Assembly (NCBI GenBank): GCA_030650845.1
Contig: JAUSDC010000084.1
Location: 1 to 33,357, forward strand
Direction of reading: 5' to 3'
Length of the DNA stretch: 33,357 nt
DNA from: Candidatus Methanoperedens sp.
Lineage (GTDB): Archaea > Halobacteriota > Methanosarcinia > Methanosarcinales > Methanoperedenaceae
Part shown: positions 23,972-33,045 of the stretch, piece by piece
Layout: each line of letters opens with the position of its first letter
How positions within the stretch are numbered: the stretch's first letter is position 1
The notes under the pieces: model-generated
What the model saw: only the letters and a program-made list of their open reading frames with translations
Database searches by the model: none
What the model was told of the DNA's origin: nothing
Made by a program: the position numbers and the translations under genes

Positions 23972-25108
23972 ATGAACAAACCTCGGGTATCCATCATCAT
24001 CCCCTCCCTGAACGAGGAAAAAACTATAGGGAGCTGTATACAGAAAGCTCTTCTATCATTAAAAAATGAGGATATTGATGGAGAAATAATCGTATCAGAC
24101 AGTTCCTCTGATAATTCCAGAGCGATTGCTATTAGCATGGGGGCAAAAGTTGTTTTACCTGTAAATAAAGGGTATGGGAATGCTTACTTTGAGGGTATAA
24201 GATATGCTAAAGGTGATCTTTTTTTATTTACAGATGCTGATGACACATATGACCTGAGTGAAATGCCAAAGTTCTTAGAACCCTTGATATCCGGAAAAGC
24301 GGATTTTGTGATGGGAACTCGGATAAAGGGAGATATTAAAAAAAACGCAATGCCATGGCTGCACAGGTATGTTGGGAACCCTATTTTGACCACGATCCTG
24401 AATATGCTTTTCAAAACATATCTAAGCGATGCCCATTGCGGCATGCGGGCGATCACAAAGAAAGGATATGAAAAACTCGATATGAAAAGCGAGGGGATGG
24501 AATATGCTAGCGAGATGATAATTGAAGCTGCAAGGAAAAAGCTTCGAATAACAGAGGTGCCGATATCGTATTATCCAAGACAGACACCATCAAAACTTCA
24601 CTCATGGGGAGATGGATGGCGCCACCTGAGGTTCATGATGCTCTATAACCCCACGCCATTCCTGTTCATCCCAGGTCTTTTTGTCTTTTGTCTGGGAGTC
24701 TTCATGACGGCAGCACTTTCTATGCGGGGGAATGTGGAAACCACAAGCCTGCATTCCTTTATCCTTGGCAGCATGCTGGCTATTATAGGAATACAGATGA
24801 TAGCAACAGGTGGTTACTTGAAAATATACGGCATTATTCACAACAAGATAGACAGGACAGGAATAACAGCTCAAATGCTGGATTATCATTCTTTGGAGAT
24901 GGGGCTGCTTCTGGGTTTGATATTAGTTGCCGGCGGCATTATCTCAGGTGCAGGGGTTATCTATACATGGGTCTCCTCTGGATATGGATCTCTCTCTGAG
25001 GTGGGAAATGCAGTTATTGCGATGGTGCTTGCCGCCATCGGTATTCAGATAATATTTTCAACCCTTATAATAAGTATATTTTTGTTAGATAGCAAGGATA
25101 GTATATGA
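23972..25108 (+). CDS. GT2 glycosyltransferase, dolichyl-phosphate hexose synthase-like, with membrane segments
   Basis: A 378-residue protein. Residues 1 to about 225 are a GT-A domain: VSIIIPSLNEEKTIGSCI, DSSSDNSRAIA, FTDADDTYDL with the DXD metal motif, and YASEMIIEAARK. Residues about 228-375 hold four hydrophobic segments. The shape resembles DPM1/AglD-type enzymes that transfer sugar to dolichyl phosphate at the membrane. A GATATTTACA box about 30 nt upstream suggests a leaderless start. It overlaps the next glycosyltransferase by 4 nt, so they form an operon. Confidence 0.88.
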   Translation: MNKPRVSIIIPSLNEEKTIGSCIQKALLSLKNEDIDGEIIVSDSSSDNSRAIAISMGAKVVLPVNKGYGNAYFEGIRYAKGDLFLFTDADDTYDLSEMPKFLEPLISGKADFVMGTRIKGDIKKNAMPWLHRYVGNPILTTILNMLFKTYLSDAHCGMRAITKKGYEKLDMKSEGMEYASEMIIEAARKKLRITEVPISYYPRQTPSKLHSWGDGWRHLRFMMLYNPTPFLFIPGLFVFCLGVFMTAALSMRGNVETTSLHSFILGSMLAIIGIQMIATGGYLKIYGIIHNKIDRTGITAQMLDYHSLEMGLLLGLILVAGGIISGAGVIYTWVSSGYGSLSEVGNAVIAMVLAAIGIQIIFSTLIISIFLLDSKDSI

Positions 25109-26031
25109 AACTCAAACAAATAAAAATATCTATAATCATTCTTACAAAGAACAATGGTGGTACTATAGGAGAGGTCCTAAAACAGATAATATCCCAACAG
25201 GTCAATGACCCATATGAGATAATTATCGTGGATTCCGGTTCGAGTGATGATACTATCAGGCAGATATCTAAATTTGATGTGAGATCTTATAAAATCCCAC
25301 CGGATGAATTCGGGCATGGAAAGACGCGTAATCTGGCTTCTGAATATGCCTGTGGTGAGTATCTGGTATATCTTTCTGCGGACGCTATTCCAGCTAACGA
25401 ACACTGGCTCAGAAATCTTGTGAGCAAACTTAACTCAGAAGATATTGGGGCAACTTTTGGACGACAAATACCTTTTAAACAAACACCTCCCATGGAGCGA
25501 TTCTTTATTCAGAAGAATTATCCACCAGCAACGGAGGAGAATTATTCGCAGAAAGATTTCCGTTTGAATGCTTTTTTTTCAAATGTTAATTCCGCAATTA
25601 AACGCTCATTATGGAATAAGATAAAGTTCTCAGAAGATCTCATAATAAGTGAAGACTATTACTGGGCAAAAAAGGCGAATGATCAGGGATACAAAATAGA
25701 ATATATACCTGATGCTGCTGTATTTCATTCTCATAAATACAATTTGATCCAGGTATTTAAAAGATATTTTGATTCCGGTGTATCATTTTCACAGATGGGG
25801 TTGCAGCCTGGTGTCCTTCGAAATGGGCTTGGATATTTTTTTGAAGAGCTGAAATATATTCGACAGGAAAATATATTTTTATTGCCTTATGCGATATGCT
25901 ATGATATATTCAAATTCATTGGTTTTTTTGCAGGCAGATATCATAATTTTATACCGGCATTTATAAAAACGCATCTAAGTATGCACGCATACTACTGGAA
26001 AAATAATCTATTCTCGCTTGTAACCCTTTAA
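25105..26031 (+). CDS. GT2 family glycosyltransferase (rhamnosyltransferase-like)
   Basis: A 308-residue GT2 enzyme beginning ISIIILTKNNGGTIGEVLKQI with DSGSSDDTIR. The DXD position reads SADAIPANEHWL, as in rhamnosyltransferase-like members, and an acidic ISEDYYWAKKANDQGYKIEYIPDAAVFHSH segment follows. The C-terminal part is helical and aromatic-rich, without clear transmembrane segments. It starts at an ATGA overlap with the previous gene. Donor and acceptor sugars are unknown; a role in cell-surface glycan or S-layer glycosylation is inferred. Confidence 0.88.
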   Translation: MKLKQIKISIIILTKNNGGTIGEVLKQIISQQVNDPYEIIIVDSGSSDDTIRQISKFDVRSYKIPPDEFGHGKTRNLASEYACGEYLVYLSADAIPANEHWLRNLVSKLNSEDIGATFGRQIPFKQTPPMERFFIQKNYPPATEENYSQKDFRLNAFFSNVNSAIKRSLWNKIKFSEDLIISEDYYWAKKANDQGYKIEYIPDAAVFHSHKYNLIQVFKRYFDSGVSFSQMGLQPGVLRNGLGYFFEELKYIRQENIFLLPYAICYDIFKFIGFFAGRYHNFIPAFIKTHLSMHAYYWKNNLFSLVTL

Positions 26032-27027
26032 TATCCATGGATCAAGCACAGACAAATCTGCGCCTTTTGATATCAATTTTTTGCGCTGTTTGACCATATG
26101 ATGAAGCTTTTTGTAGGCAGACAATTTGGCGTGAATTATCGCTGAGACAATGGATAGAAAGCTGTAGTTGAAAATCGGGTTTTTTATCTCCTTATTATCT
26201 TTTTTCACAATCAATTTATTCAAAAATTTTGTAATATATCTAAAATAATGAATGTTAGTAAAAGGGAACTGAGTGATCATCATATTCAATGGAAAATATT
26301 TCCACATATTCCACAGCTTATTACGTTCTATATAAAAAATCTTAAATGGAGATGCTTGCTGAGATGTAGCAGAATGAATGTGATAAACGATAGCATCTGG
26401 TACATAGATGCACTTCCAGCCAAATAGATGCATTCGAAATGCTAAATCAACATCTTCAAAATATGCAAAATAATTATCATCAAAAAGACCGATCTCATCT
26501 AACATCAGTCTGCGATATAGTGCTGCTCCTGCGCACGCTCCAAATATCTCTTGCTGAAGATCATACTGACCTATATCAAATTCCTGAGCGCCCCTGTCAA
26601 ATGCATTTCCATTCTGATATACCACGATCCCTGCTGAATCGATGATCTCCCTATTATAAAAGCGCAACATCTTCGATGCACAGCTGCCTATTCTTGCATC
26701 TGATCCCATAACATGCATAAGACTGGAAATCCATTCACTATCTGCCTCAGCATCATTATTGATAGTGGCAATGTACTTCCCATGCGATGCAATGATACCA
26801 CTATTTACACCCTGTGCAAAACCAAGATTCTTTTTGTGAATGATAACGGTCAAAGAAGGAAATTTTTCTCGAACGAACTCTACTGACCCGTCTGTCGAAC
26901 CATTATCAACAAAGATGATCTCAATATCAGGATACTTCTGCTTCAAAAGGGACGACAGACAAGTCTCAAGATACTGTTTACCATTCCAGTTGAGAACGAT
27001 TATGGAGACAGTTGGCACGTTGGTCAT
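26008..27027 (-). CDS. GT2 family glycosyltransferase (WcaA/RfbC-like)
   Basis: A protein of about 339 residues starting MTNVPTVSIIVLNWNGKQYLETCLSSLL, with DNGSTDGSVEF, the metal motif INNDAEADSEW and the characteristic FEDVDLAFRMHLFGWKCIYVPDAIVYHIHSAT block. The ATG at 27027 begins the family domain and lies about 25-30 nt after TATTATATTA; an ATG 47 codons upstream would add a hydrophobic stretch that overlaps the promoter and is rejected. It converges on the preceding glycosyltransferase, with the two 3' ends overlapping by 24 nt. Confidence 0.88.
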   Translation of the reverse strand: MTNVPTVSIIVLNWNGKQYLETCLSSLLKQKYPDIEIIFVDNGSTDGSVEFVREKFPSLTVIIHKKNLGFAQGVNSGIIASHGKYIATINNDAEADSEWISSLMHVMGSDARIGSCASKMLRFYNREIIDSAGIVVYQNGNAFDRGAQEFDIGQYDLQQEIFGACAGAALYRRLMLDEIGLFDDNYFAYFEDVDLAFRMHLFGWKCIYVPDAIVYHIHSATSQQASPFKIFYIERNKLWNMWKYFPLNMMITQFPFTNIHYFRYITKFLNKLIVKKDNKEIKNPIFNYSFLSIVSAIIHAKLSAYKKLHHMVKQRKKLISKGADLSVLDPWILKGYKRE

Positions 27028-27121
27028 CACAACATATAATGGAAAAAGTAATATAATAGTATAAGCCTTTTTCATGAAGCTGCCAAAGTTTATTATCTGA
27101 ATGAATAAGATTGGGAAGCAA

Positions 27122-28390
27122 ATGATAATAGGGCTTGATGACACGGATTCAAAAGAAGGAATGTGCACGACCTACCTTGCAGCCGTGCTTATTGAGAAAC
27201 TTAAGGCATTCGGCAGGGTTGAAGGATATCCGCTACTTATCCGCCTGAACCCTAATATAATTTATAAGACACGCGGGAACGCAGCCCTTGCGATCCCTAT
27301 CGATATGAATAGAAGCGATGATGCCGGACCTATTAAGAAAATGGTTATTGATACAATTGAAGAGATGGCGGTATTTTCAGCTCAAAATACCAATCCTGGA
27401 GTGGTCTTTATTGAGGGTTCGTCAGATGGAATGAAAAATGACCTTGCACGTTTTTCCCTGAGAGCTGTCCAGGATGTTCTTGAGATCAGTGAAGCAGAGG
27501 AATTGCTTTTGCGCCACAGGATAAGCCATAAAGGGTTCAAGAATGGGAGAGGTCTTATAGGTGCTCTCGCTGCTGCGGGATTTGCTCTCACTGGTCTTCC
27601 AGATATCACATATGAGCTTATCGCTTACAGGGAAAAAAAGCGGTGGGGAACGCCCAGATCAATTGATGAAGATTCTGTATGGAAAGCTGCAGCGCAGCCA
27701 GATACCTGGGACACGGTGGACTATGAGAACAGACGTATCGTGTTCGCGCCTCACTCACCAGATCCTATCCTCTTTGGTATTAGGGGAAAGAGCGAGCTTG
27801 CTGTGAGGCGGGCGTTTTCCTTTATCAAAAGCGAGCCATTGGAGCGATATGTCGTTTACATGACCAACCAGAATACAGATATGCATCTTGTGAATGGGAA
27901 AATCAGCGAAGTTCTGGACTTTTGCTCGTACATTTTGGAAGGAACTGTCACGAAGCCCCCAAGAACGATGGAGGGAGGATATGTTATTATAGAAATTCAT
28001 GACACCACATCAGCCATTGAATGCGTGGCATTTGAACCTACGAAAGGTTTTCGAAATATTATAAGACAACTTCAAGTCGGGGATGAAGTAACCGTTTATG
28101 GGAGCGTTAAAGAAGGGACGCTGAACCTTGAAAAACTCAAACTCGAAGCTCTTAACCAGAATGAGATTAAAAATCCGCTATGCTGCAAAAAGCGCATGAA
28201 GTCCATGGGACGCGCGCAGGGCTTCAGATGCGAGAAATGCGGAGCCAGAGCCAAAGAACAGGTTATTGAATCTATAAAAAGGACTATTTCAACCGGGTTC
28301 TATGAAGTCCCTCCGTCTGCAAGAAGGCACCTGTCAAAACCGCTTGCTAGATTTCAGGGGCATTCGGAGGCATCCTTTTGTGCTCATTAG
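27122..28390 (+). CDS. tiaS: tRNA(Ile2) 2-agmatinylcytidine synthetase TiaS
   Basis: TiaS modifies C34 of the CAU-anticodon tRNA-Ile with agmatine so that it reads AUA. The protein begins MIIGLDDTDSKEGMCTTYL, the hallmark start of the family, then SRxHK-like RHRISHKGFKNGRGLIGALAAAGF, an OB-fold domain (PPRTMEGGYVIIEIHD) and a C-terminal zinc ribbon (CCKKRMKSMG...CEKCGARA). The ATG at 27122 is preferred over one at 27101 because the domain starts there and GTTTATTATC lies about 26 nt upstream. The 3' end overlaps nadE on the other strand by 44 nt. Confidence 0.94.
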   Translation: MIIGLDDTDSKEGMCTTYLAAVLIEKLKAFGRVEGYPLLIRLNPNIIYKTRGNAALAIPIDMNRSDDAGPIKKMVIDTIEEMAVFSAQNTNPGVVFIEGSSDGMKNDLARFSLRAVQDVLEISEAEELLLRHRISHKGFKNGRGLIGALAAAGFALTGLPDITYELIAYREKKRWGTPRSIDEDSVWKAAAQPDTWDTVDYENRRIVFAPHSPDPILFGIRGKSELAVRRAFSFIKSEPLERYVVYMTNQNTDMHLVNGKISEVLDFCSYILEGTVTKPPRTMEGGYVIIEIHDTTSAIECVAFEPTKGFRNIIRQLQVGDEVTVYGSVKEGTLNLEKLKLEALNQNEIKNPLCCKKRMKSMGRAQGFRCEKCGARAKEQVIESIKRTISTGFYEVPPSARRHLSKPLARFQGHSEASFCAH

Positions 28391-29123
28391 CATTCATCAG
28401 GGCAACAAGCCTGTCAACCTGTTCTGCAGGGAAAATTTTTTTGACCTCAGAGAGCTCTTTTTTCTCATCTTCAATCATAGAAAGTATCTTATCAGCGACC
28501 TCATAGGTGACACCCAGTTCTTCCTCATCAGTCTGCCCAGGCCATAGACCTGCGGTTGGTGTTTTATCAATGATATGGACTGGTACTCCCATATGTCGTG
28601 AAAGAGCGCGCACCTGGGTTTTGTAAAGACATCCTATGGGTTCAATATCCACCCCACCGTCACCGTATTTTGTGAAATACCCGAGGAGTAGTTCTGTCCT
28701 ATTCCCTGTCCCCACGACCATGCGGTGCATGAGGTTGGCATGGTAGTACAGGATACACATGCGAGTGCGCGCCTTCAGGTTCCCGTTGGCAAGAAAATCA
28801 TTTTTATCAGGATCAGGTATAACAGATGAAAAAGAGCTTAATATTTTTGAGATATCAATGACCTTATGATCAATGCGCAGAATATCTGCCACTTCTCTTG
28901 CATCATCAATATCATGTTTTGATGTGATGCCTTTTTCGGGAAGGAGCAGACCCAGGACTTTATCTGCGCCAAGCGCTTCGACGGCAAGAGATGCGGTGAG
29001 CGTGGAGTCTATGCCGCCGCTTAACCCGATGATGGCGCCGGTTGCCCCTGCTTCCTGAATTTTGCAGCGAATGAAAGAGACAATATCATTTTTTATTGTT
29101 GCACAGCTTTTCATTTGTATCAT
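28347..29123 (-). CDS. nadE: NAD+ synthase, ammonia-dependent
   Basis: A 258-residue enzyme that converts deamido-NAD to NAD with ATP and ammonia. The PP-loop SGGIDSTLTA (about 36-45) is intact, followed by LLLPEKGITSKHDIDDA, GNLKARTRMCILYYHAN, GTGNRTELLLGYFTKYGDGGVDIEPIG, and PTAGLWPGQTDEEELG, all standard NadE segments. There is no glutaminase domain, so ammonia is the nitrogen source. ATG 29123 lies about 26 nt from the TATA-like GATAAATAAG (29144-29153, minus strand); ATG 29114 is an alternative. Confidence 0.95.
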   Translation of the reverse strand: MIQMKSCATIKNDIVSFIRCKIQEAGATGAIIGLSGGIDSTLTASLAVEALGADKVLGLLLPEKGITSKHDIDDAREVADILRIDHKVIDISKILSSFSSVIPDPDKNDFLANGNLKARTRMCILYYHANLMHRMVVGTGNRTELLLGYFTKYGDGGVDIEPIGCLYKTQVRALSRHMGVPVHIIDKTPTAGLWPGQTDEEELGVTYEVADKILSMIEDEKKELSEVKKIFPAEQVDRLVALMNANEHKRMPPNAPEI

Positions 29124-29230
29124 CAATTTAATGGAAATGTTCTCTTATTTATCTTTGGTAGAACTTATTTTTCATTATTTATCTATGAATTTGTTCGATT
29201 CATGAATAGTTTCACACCGCTCTAATAACC

Positions 29231-29238
29231 TTTATATT
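29231..29238 (+). promoter_or_regulatory. TATA box of the rpa operon
   Basis: TTTATATT, centred near 29234, predicts a transcript start close to 29260, leaving a leader of about 45 nt before the ATG at 29304. Confidence 0.55.
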
Positions 29239-29261
29239 CTCACAGGTGCAAGGGGATTATT

Positions 29262-29297
29262 GCCTCTCAACTAACAAATCAAACAAGAGGCTTGAGG
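29262..29297 (+). promoter_or_regulatory. Structured leader with competing helices before rpa
   Basis: GCCTCT (29262-29267) can pair with AGAGGC (29286-29291), while the overlapping CTCAA (29266-29270) can pair with TTGAG (29292-29296), which contains part of the ribosome binding site GAGG (29294-29297). The helices could alternate or form an H-type pseudoknot, masking or exposing the ribosome binding site. Confidence 0.35.
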
Positions 29298-29303
29298 AAT
29301 AAT

Positions 29304-30242
29304 ATGAGTGACATAGCAACAAAGATAGAAGCCCGATTCACAGAATTGGGAATAAAAGTACAGCCAGACGAAATCGAAACCCGGTTGGACCAGTTGATAA
29401 ATAAGTTCAAGGTGCCTCCTGAAGAAGCACGAAGGAACGTCATCAACTATTTTCTGAAAGTTCACAACATACCGAGAACTGAGTTTTTCGAGAAGCGTGA
29501 AACACCGCAGGTGAAAGCATCAGAGATAAAAGAAGATGGCAAGTGGGTAACGCTGCGTGCCAGGGTTGTCCAGTTATGGGAGACAAACCATGAATCAGTA
29601 TCACAGGTCGGACTGCTGGGTGATGAATCAGGGACGATAAAATTCACAAAATGGACAAAAGCTGCCCTGCCTCAGGTAGAGGAAGGCAAAAGCTACCTGT
29701 TCAAGAACATCACCACTTCGGAATGGCAGGGACAGTTCAGTGTCAAGCTCAACAAGACGAGCGAAATAGTCCCGATAGATGAGAATGTCGAGGTGGGCAG
29801 AACACTTTTTGAATACAGCGGTGCCATCGTTGATATCCAGAGCGGTTCAGGTCTGATCAAGCGCTGCCCTGAGTGCAACCGCGCGCTGATAAAAGGCGCA
29901 TGCGGAGAGCACGGCAAGGTGGACGGCATATATGACCTTCGTGTGAAGGCTGTCATGGACGATGGTGAAAAGGTTCAGGACATCCTGCTGAACAGGGAAG
30001 TCACCGAGGCTCTGGTCGGAATTACACTAGATCAGGCTAAGGACATGGCGACAGAAGCGCTTGACCAGGCAGTGGTACTTGATGTAATAAAGAGCAAACT
30101 GGTGGGCAGGTATTTCATTGTTTCTGGATCAAAACTTGACCGATTCATACTCGTGAACACGATCAGGCAGGATACAACTCCGATCGAAGAAGGCATTATG
30201 AGTCTGCTTGCCACTGCAGCCCCAGTAGCGCAGGAGGCGTAA
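29304..30242 (+). CDS. rpa: Replication protein A (single-stranded DNA-binding protein, zinc-finger type)
   Basis: A protein of about 312 residues that coats single-stranded DNA in replication and repair. After a helical N-terminus (IATKIEARFTELGIKVQPDEIETRLDQLINKF) comes an OB fold (KWVTLRARVVQLWETNHESVSQVGLLGDESGTIKFTKW), then a region with a zinc finger RCPECNRALIKGACGEHG (Cys-x2-Cys...Cys-x2-His) and a C-terminal OB-like segment. The ATG at 29304 has GAGG 6 nt upstream and is preferred over a TTG at 29292. It is followed after 1 nt by its usual partner gene. Confidence 0.94.
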   Translation: MSDIATKIEARFTELGIKVQPDEIETRLDQLINKFKVPPEEARRNVINYFLKVHNIPRTEFFEKRETPQVKASEIKEDGKWVTLRARVVQLWETNHESVSQVGLLGDESGTIKFTKWTKAALPQVEEGKSYLFKNITTSEWQGQFSVKLNKTSEIVPIDENVEVGRTLFEYSGAIVDIQSGSGLIKRCPECNRALIKGACGEHGKVDGIYDLRVKAVMDDGEKVQDILLNREVTEALVGITLDQAKDMATEALDQAVVLDVIKSKLVGRYFIVSGSKLDRFILVNTIRQDTTPIEEGIMSLLATAAPVAQEA

Positions 30243-30243
30243 C

Positions 30244-30852
30244 ATGGCTGAAAATGGATCAGTAACAGCAGGTAATGGATCTGGAAGCAGCTCAGGATTC
30301 GCACGCGAAGTGGCACACCGCATATTCGCAGCAGAGTTCAGGGAATCTAACTTACAGGCAAAGGAAGGGCAGGACCAGTACTCCCCCTCGTATCTCATCA
30401 CCCCGACAGGGGCAAAGTGCAACCGCGTCTTTATCGTGGGAACACTGACCGAAAAGGATGATGTAGGCACGGACGCAGAGTTCTGGCGCGGGCGCATCGT
30501 GGACCCTACAGGGGCATTCTTCGTAAATGCCGGACAGTATCAGCCAGAGGCTGCGCAGGTGCTTGCAAAGACCACACCGCCAGAGTTCATTGCAGTGATC
30601 GGGAAGCCAACAACATATACCACAAAAGAAGGGAACGTTCTCACCTCCATCAGGGCAGAATCAATGCAGATAGTGGATGCTGCCACAAGGGACAGGTGGG
30701 TCATGGACTGCGCGAAGCACACCATGGCAAGGCTTGAGAAGCTCAAAGGTGATAATCCTGATGCTGTGAAGGCACGGGAGCATTACTCTACTGATGTTGA
30801 GGGCTACAGGGCAATGGTGCAGCAGGCGCTGGAGTCGGTGAGGGCACGGTAG
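30244..30852 (+). CDS. RPA-associated protein (COG3390 type)
   Basis: A 202-residue protein of the archaeal RPA-associated group. The N-terminus is a Gly/Ser-rich linker, then FAREVAHRIFAAEFRESN and an OB-fold domain with RVFIVGTLTEKDDVG, WRGRIVDPTGAFFVNAGQYQPEA and PPEFIAVIGKPTTYTTKEGN. The C-terminal helix carries WVMDCAKHTMARLEKL. It lies 1 nt after rpa, so the pair is co-translated, consistent with a complex on single-stranded DNA. Confidence 0.92.
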   Translation: MAENGSVTAGNGSGSSSGFAREVAHRIFAAEFRESNLQAKEGQDQYSPSYLITPTGAKCNRVFIVGTLTEKDDVGTDAEFWRGRIVDPTGAFFVNAGQYQPEAAQVLAKTTPPEFIAVIGKPTTYTTKEGNVLTSIRAESMQIVDAATRDRWVMDCAKHTMARLEKLKGDNPDAVKAREHYSTDVEGYRAMVQQALESVRAR

Positions 30853-30891
30853 GTTGCCCTTCTCCTTTTCATTTTTGTTCAGGAGATTATA

Positions 30892-30957
30892 ATGATCAGT
30901 AAGCTAATAAGTAACCCGTTATTTTTGCTCATGGGGCTAATTTCACTCGCGCCATGA
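30892..30957 (+). CDS. Possible 21-residue hydrophobic microprotein
   Basis: ATG at 30892 follows AGGAG (30881-30885) with 6 nt spacing. The predicted peptide is MISKLISNPL then FLLMGLISLAP: a short polar start and a single hydrophobic stretch. It lies 39 nt after the RPA-associated gene and could be read from the same transcript. The ribosome binding site and hydrophobic character are suggestive, but so short a frame may be chance. Confidence 0.25.
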   Translation: MISKLISNPLFLLMGLISLAP

Positions 30958-30973
30958 ATTGATGGACAGGATA

Positions 30974-31022
30974 ACAGGATTCACAGGATGAAAATATATC
31001 CGGTCGATCCTGTAAATCCTGT
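30974..31022. repeat. Inverted repeat of ACAGGAT units
   Basis: ACAGGATTCACAGGAT (30974-30989) and ATCCTGTAAATCCTGT (31007-31022) are inverted with a single mismatch, separated by 17 nt. A third ACAGGAT begins at 30967. This resembles a dispersed ACAGGATT-type intergenic repeat seen in many prokaryotes (from memory). It could also form a long hairpin ending the rpa transcript. Confidence 0.6.
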
Positions 31023-31119
31023 CTGAAATATTCATTATGAACTGGCTTCCATCCTGTCTTTGCGTCCTGGTATGAAAACACAATAATAAACAACGAACAT
31101 ATACTAACTCAATACGGAC

Positions 31120-33045
31120 TCACGCCGTTTTCCTTAATTTCGAAATCATATCCCTTATCTGCGCCGCTTTCTCAAATTCCAGGTTCTTCGCAGCCCTGTG
31201 CATAGCAGCCTCAAGCTCAATGATATAATTGAACATCTCCTCTTTGGGAGGCAGTGCCGCCTCAGCCACGCGCGGTTCGACTGCTTTCCTAATGGTCTGG
31301 GGAGTGATATTATGATCCTCATTGTATTTCATCTGCATTGCTCGTCTGCGGTTCGTCTCATCTATCGCACGCTGCATCGAACCTGTGATCTTATCCGCAT
31401 ACATCACCACCCTTCCCTCTATGTTCCTTGATGTCCTGCCTATGGTCTGCATAAGCGATCGGTCTGAGCGCAAAAACCCCTCTTTATCAGCGTCAAGTAT
31501 AGCCACTAGCGCCACTTCGGGCAGGTCGAGCCCCTCACGCAGCAGGTTTATCCCCACAAGCACATCGAACTCGCCCAACCTCAGCCCGCGGATAATATCG
31601 ATGCGTTCAAGCGTCTCGATCTCAGAGTGCATGTACCTTGCCTTTATCCCCATGCTGATAAGGTACTCTGTCAGGTCTTCAGACATCCTTTTCGTGAGCG
31701 TGGTAACAAGGACCCTGTACTTCTTAGCAGTCTTTGCATGTATCTCTGCCATCAGGTCATCTATCTGACCTGTTATGGGTTTTACTACGATTTCAGGATC
31801 AACAAGTCCTGTCGGTCTGATTATCTGTTCCACGACCTGAGCACTTTGAGCGATCTCGTAATCAGCAGGCGTGGCTGAAACGTACAGCACCTGGTTGACA
31901 CGCTCTTCGAACTCAGGGTACGTGAGCGGACGGTTATCAAATGCAGAAGGCATCCTGAAGCCGTAATCAACAAGAGATTCTTTTCGCGCATGGTCGCCTG
32001 CCTGCATTCCCCTGATCTGAGGGAGCATGACATGCGACTCATCGATGACCACAAGAAAATCCTCAGGGAAATAATCAAGCAGCGAGTACGGCGGCTCGCC
32101 GGATTTCCTTCCGTCCATGTGGCGGCTATAGTTCTCAATGCCCTGGCAGTACCCGATCTCATGCATCATCTCGATATCGAATTTTGTTCTCTGCTCAAGG
32201 CGCGCAGCTTCAAGGATCTTCCCCATGGATCTTAGCTCATGAAGCCTCTCTTCCAGCTCTTTTTCTATAGATTCGATAGCAGCTTCAATTTTTTCCTGCG
32301 GCATCACGAAATGCTTGGCAGGATATATTACTATGCCCTCACTTTCCCTTATCGGTTTCCCGGTCAGGGGGTCAAATTCAGCGATCCTCTCTATTTCATC
32401 CCCGAAAAGTTCTATCCTCATCCCGGTTGAAGCGTATGAAGGGAACACTTCAATAGTATCTCCGCGCACCCTGAACTTTCCCGCTGAAAAATCCATATCG
32501 TTTCTCTCATACTGCATGTCCACAAGCCTGGAAAGAATGGATTTTCGCTCTTTTTCTTCCCCAATCCTCAGTATCATGGCCATATCATGCCATTCCTGGG
32601 GAGAGCCTATGCCGTAAATGCAGGATACGCTTGCAACAACGATCACGTCGCGACGCTCAAAGAGCGACCGCGTTGCAGAGAGGCGCATCCTGTTGATCTC
32701 TTCGTTAATGGACGCATCTTTTTCGATGTAAGTATCTGTCTGCGGGATGTAGGCTTCAGGCTGGTAGTAGTCGTAGTAGCTAACGAAATACTCCACAGCA
32801 TTTTCAGGGAAAAATGCCTTGAACTCAGAATATAACTGTGCGGCAAGTGTCTTGTTGTGCGACATGACAAGCGTTGGTCGATCGACTGTTTGGATCACGT
32901 TCGCGACAGTAAAGGTCTTACCTGAGCCCGTTACTCCCAGCAGGGTCTGGCGCTTCATACCCTTTTCTAAACCCTGCACAAGCTTTTTTATCGCCTGCAC
33001 CTGGTCGCCCTTTGGTTCAAAGTCAGAAACGAGTTTAAATTCCAG
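31120..33045 (-). CDS. uvrB: UvrABC system protein B, probable CTG start
   Basis: Nucleotide-excision repair helicase that loads on damage with UvrA and recruits UvrC. From a GTG at 33000 there are 626 residues, but the conserved UvrB N-terminus [18 protein letters not shown] begins upstream at a CTG (33045), with AGGAGG at 33053-33058 spaced 7 nt from it, so CTG is the likely start (641 residues). Walker A GVTGSGKT, the beta-hairpin region [16 protein letters not shown] in VVIDESHVM, helicase motifs ([32 protein letters not shown]) and the C-terminal UVR helical pair are complete. Archaeal uvrB is generally taken to be of bacterial origin. No uvrA or uvrC is in the window. Confidence 0.96.
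   Translation of the reverse strand: MEFKLVSDFEPKGDQVQAIKKLVQGLEKGMKRQTLLGVTGSGKTFTVANVIQTVDRPTLVMSHNKTLAAQLYSEFKAFFPENAVEYFVSYYDYYQPEAYIPQTDTYIEKDASINEEINRMRLSATRSLFERRDVIVVASVSCIYGIGSPQEWHDMAMILRIGEEKERKSILSRLVDMQYERNDMDFSAGKFRVRGDTIEVFPSYASTGMRIELFGDEIERIAEFDPLTGKPIRESEGIVIYPAKHFVMPQEKIEAAIESIEKELEERLHELRSMGKILEAARLEQRTKFDIEMMHEIGYCQGIENYSRHMDGRKSGEPPYSLLDYFPEDFLVVIDESHVMLPQIRGMQAGDHARKESLVDYGFRMPSAFDNRPLTYPEFEERVNQVLYVSATPADYEIAQSAQVVEQIIRPTGLVDPEIVVKPITGQIDDLMAEIHAKTAKKYRVLVTTLTKRMSEDLTEYLISMGIKARYMHSEIETLERIDIIRGLRLGEFDVLVGINLLREGLDLPEVALVAILDADKEGFLRSDRSLMQTIGRTSRNIEGRVVMYADKITGSMQRAIDETNRRRAMQMKYNEDHNITPQTIRKAVEPRVAEAALPPKEEMFNYIIELEAAMHRAAKNLEFEKAAQIRDMISKLRKTA

Noticed and set aside
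26008-27168. Longer form of the third glycosyltransferase from an upstream start
   Set aside because: The extra 47 residues are hydrophobic, lie over promoter-like A+T-rich DNA and precede the domain's conserved start; ATG 27027 fits better.
29185-29215. GTTCGATTC resembling a tRNA T-loop
   Set aside because: No flanking 5-bp stem, acceptor stem or anticodon arm can be drawn on either strand.
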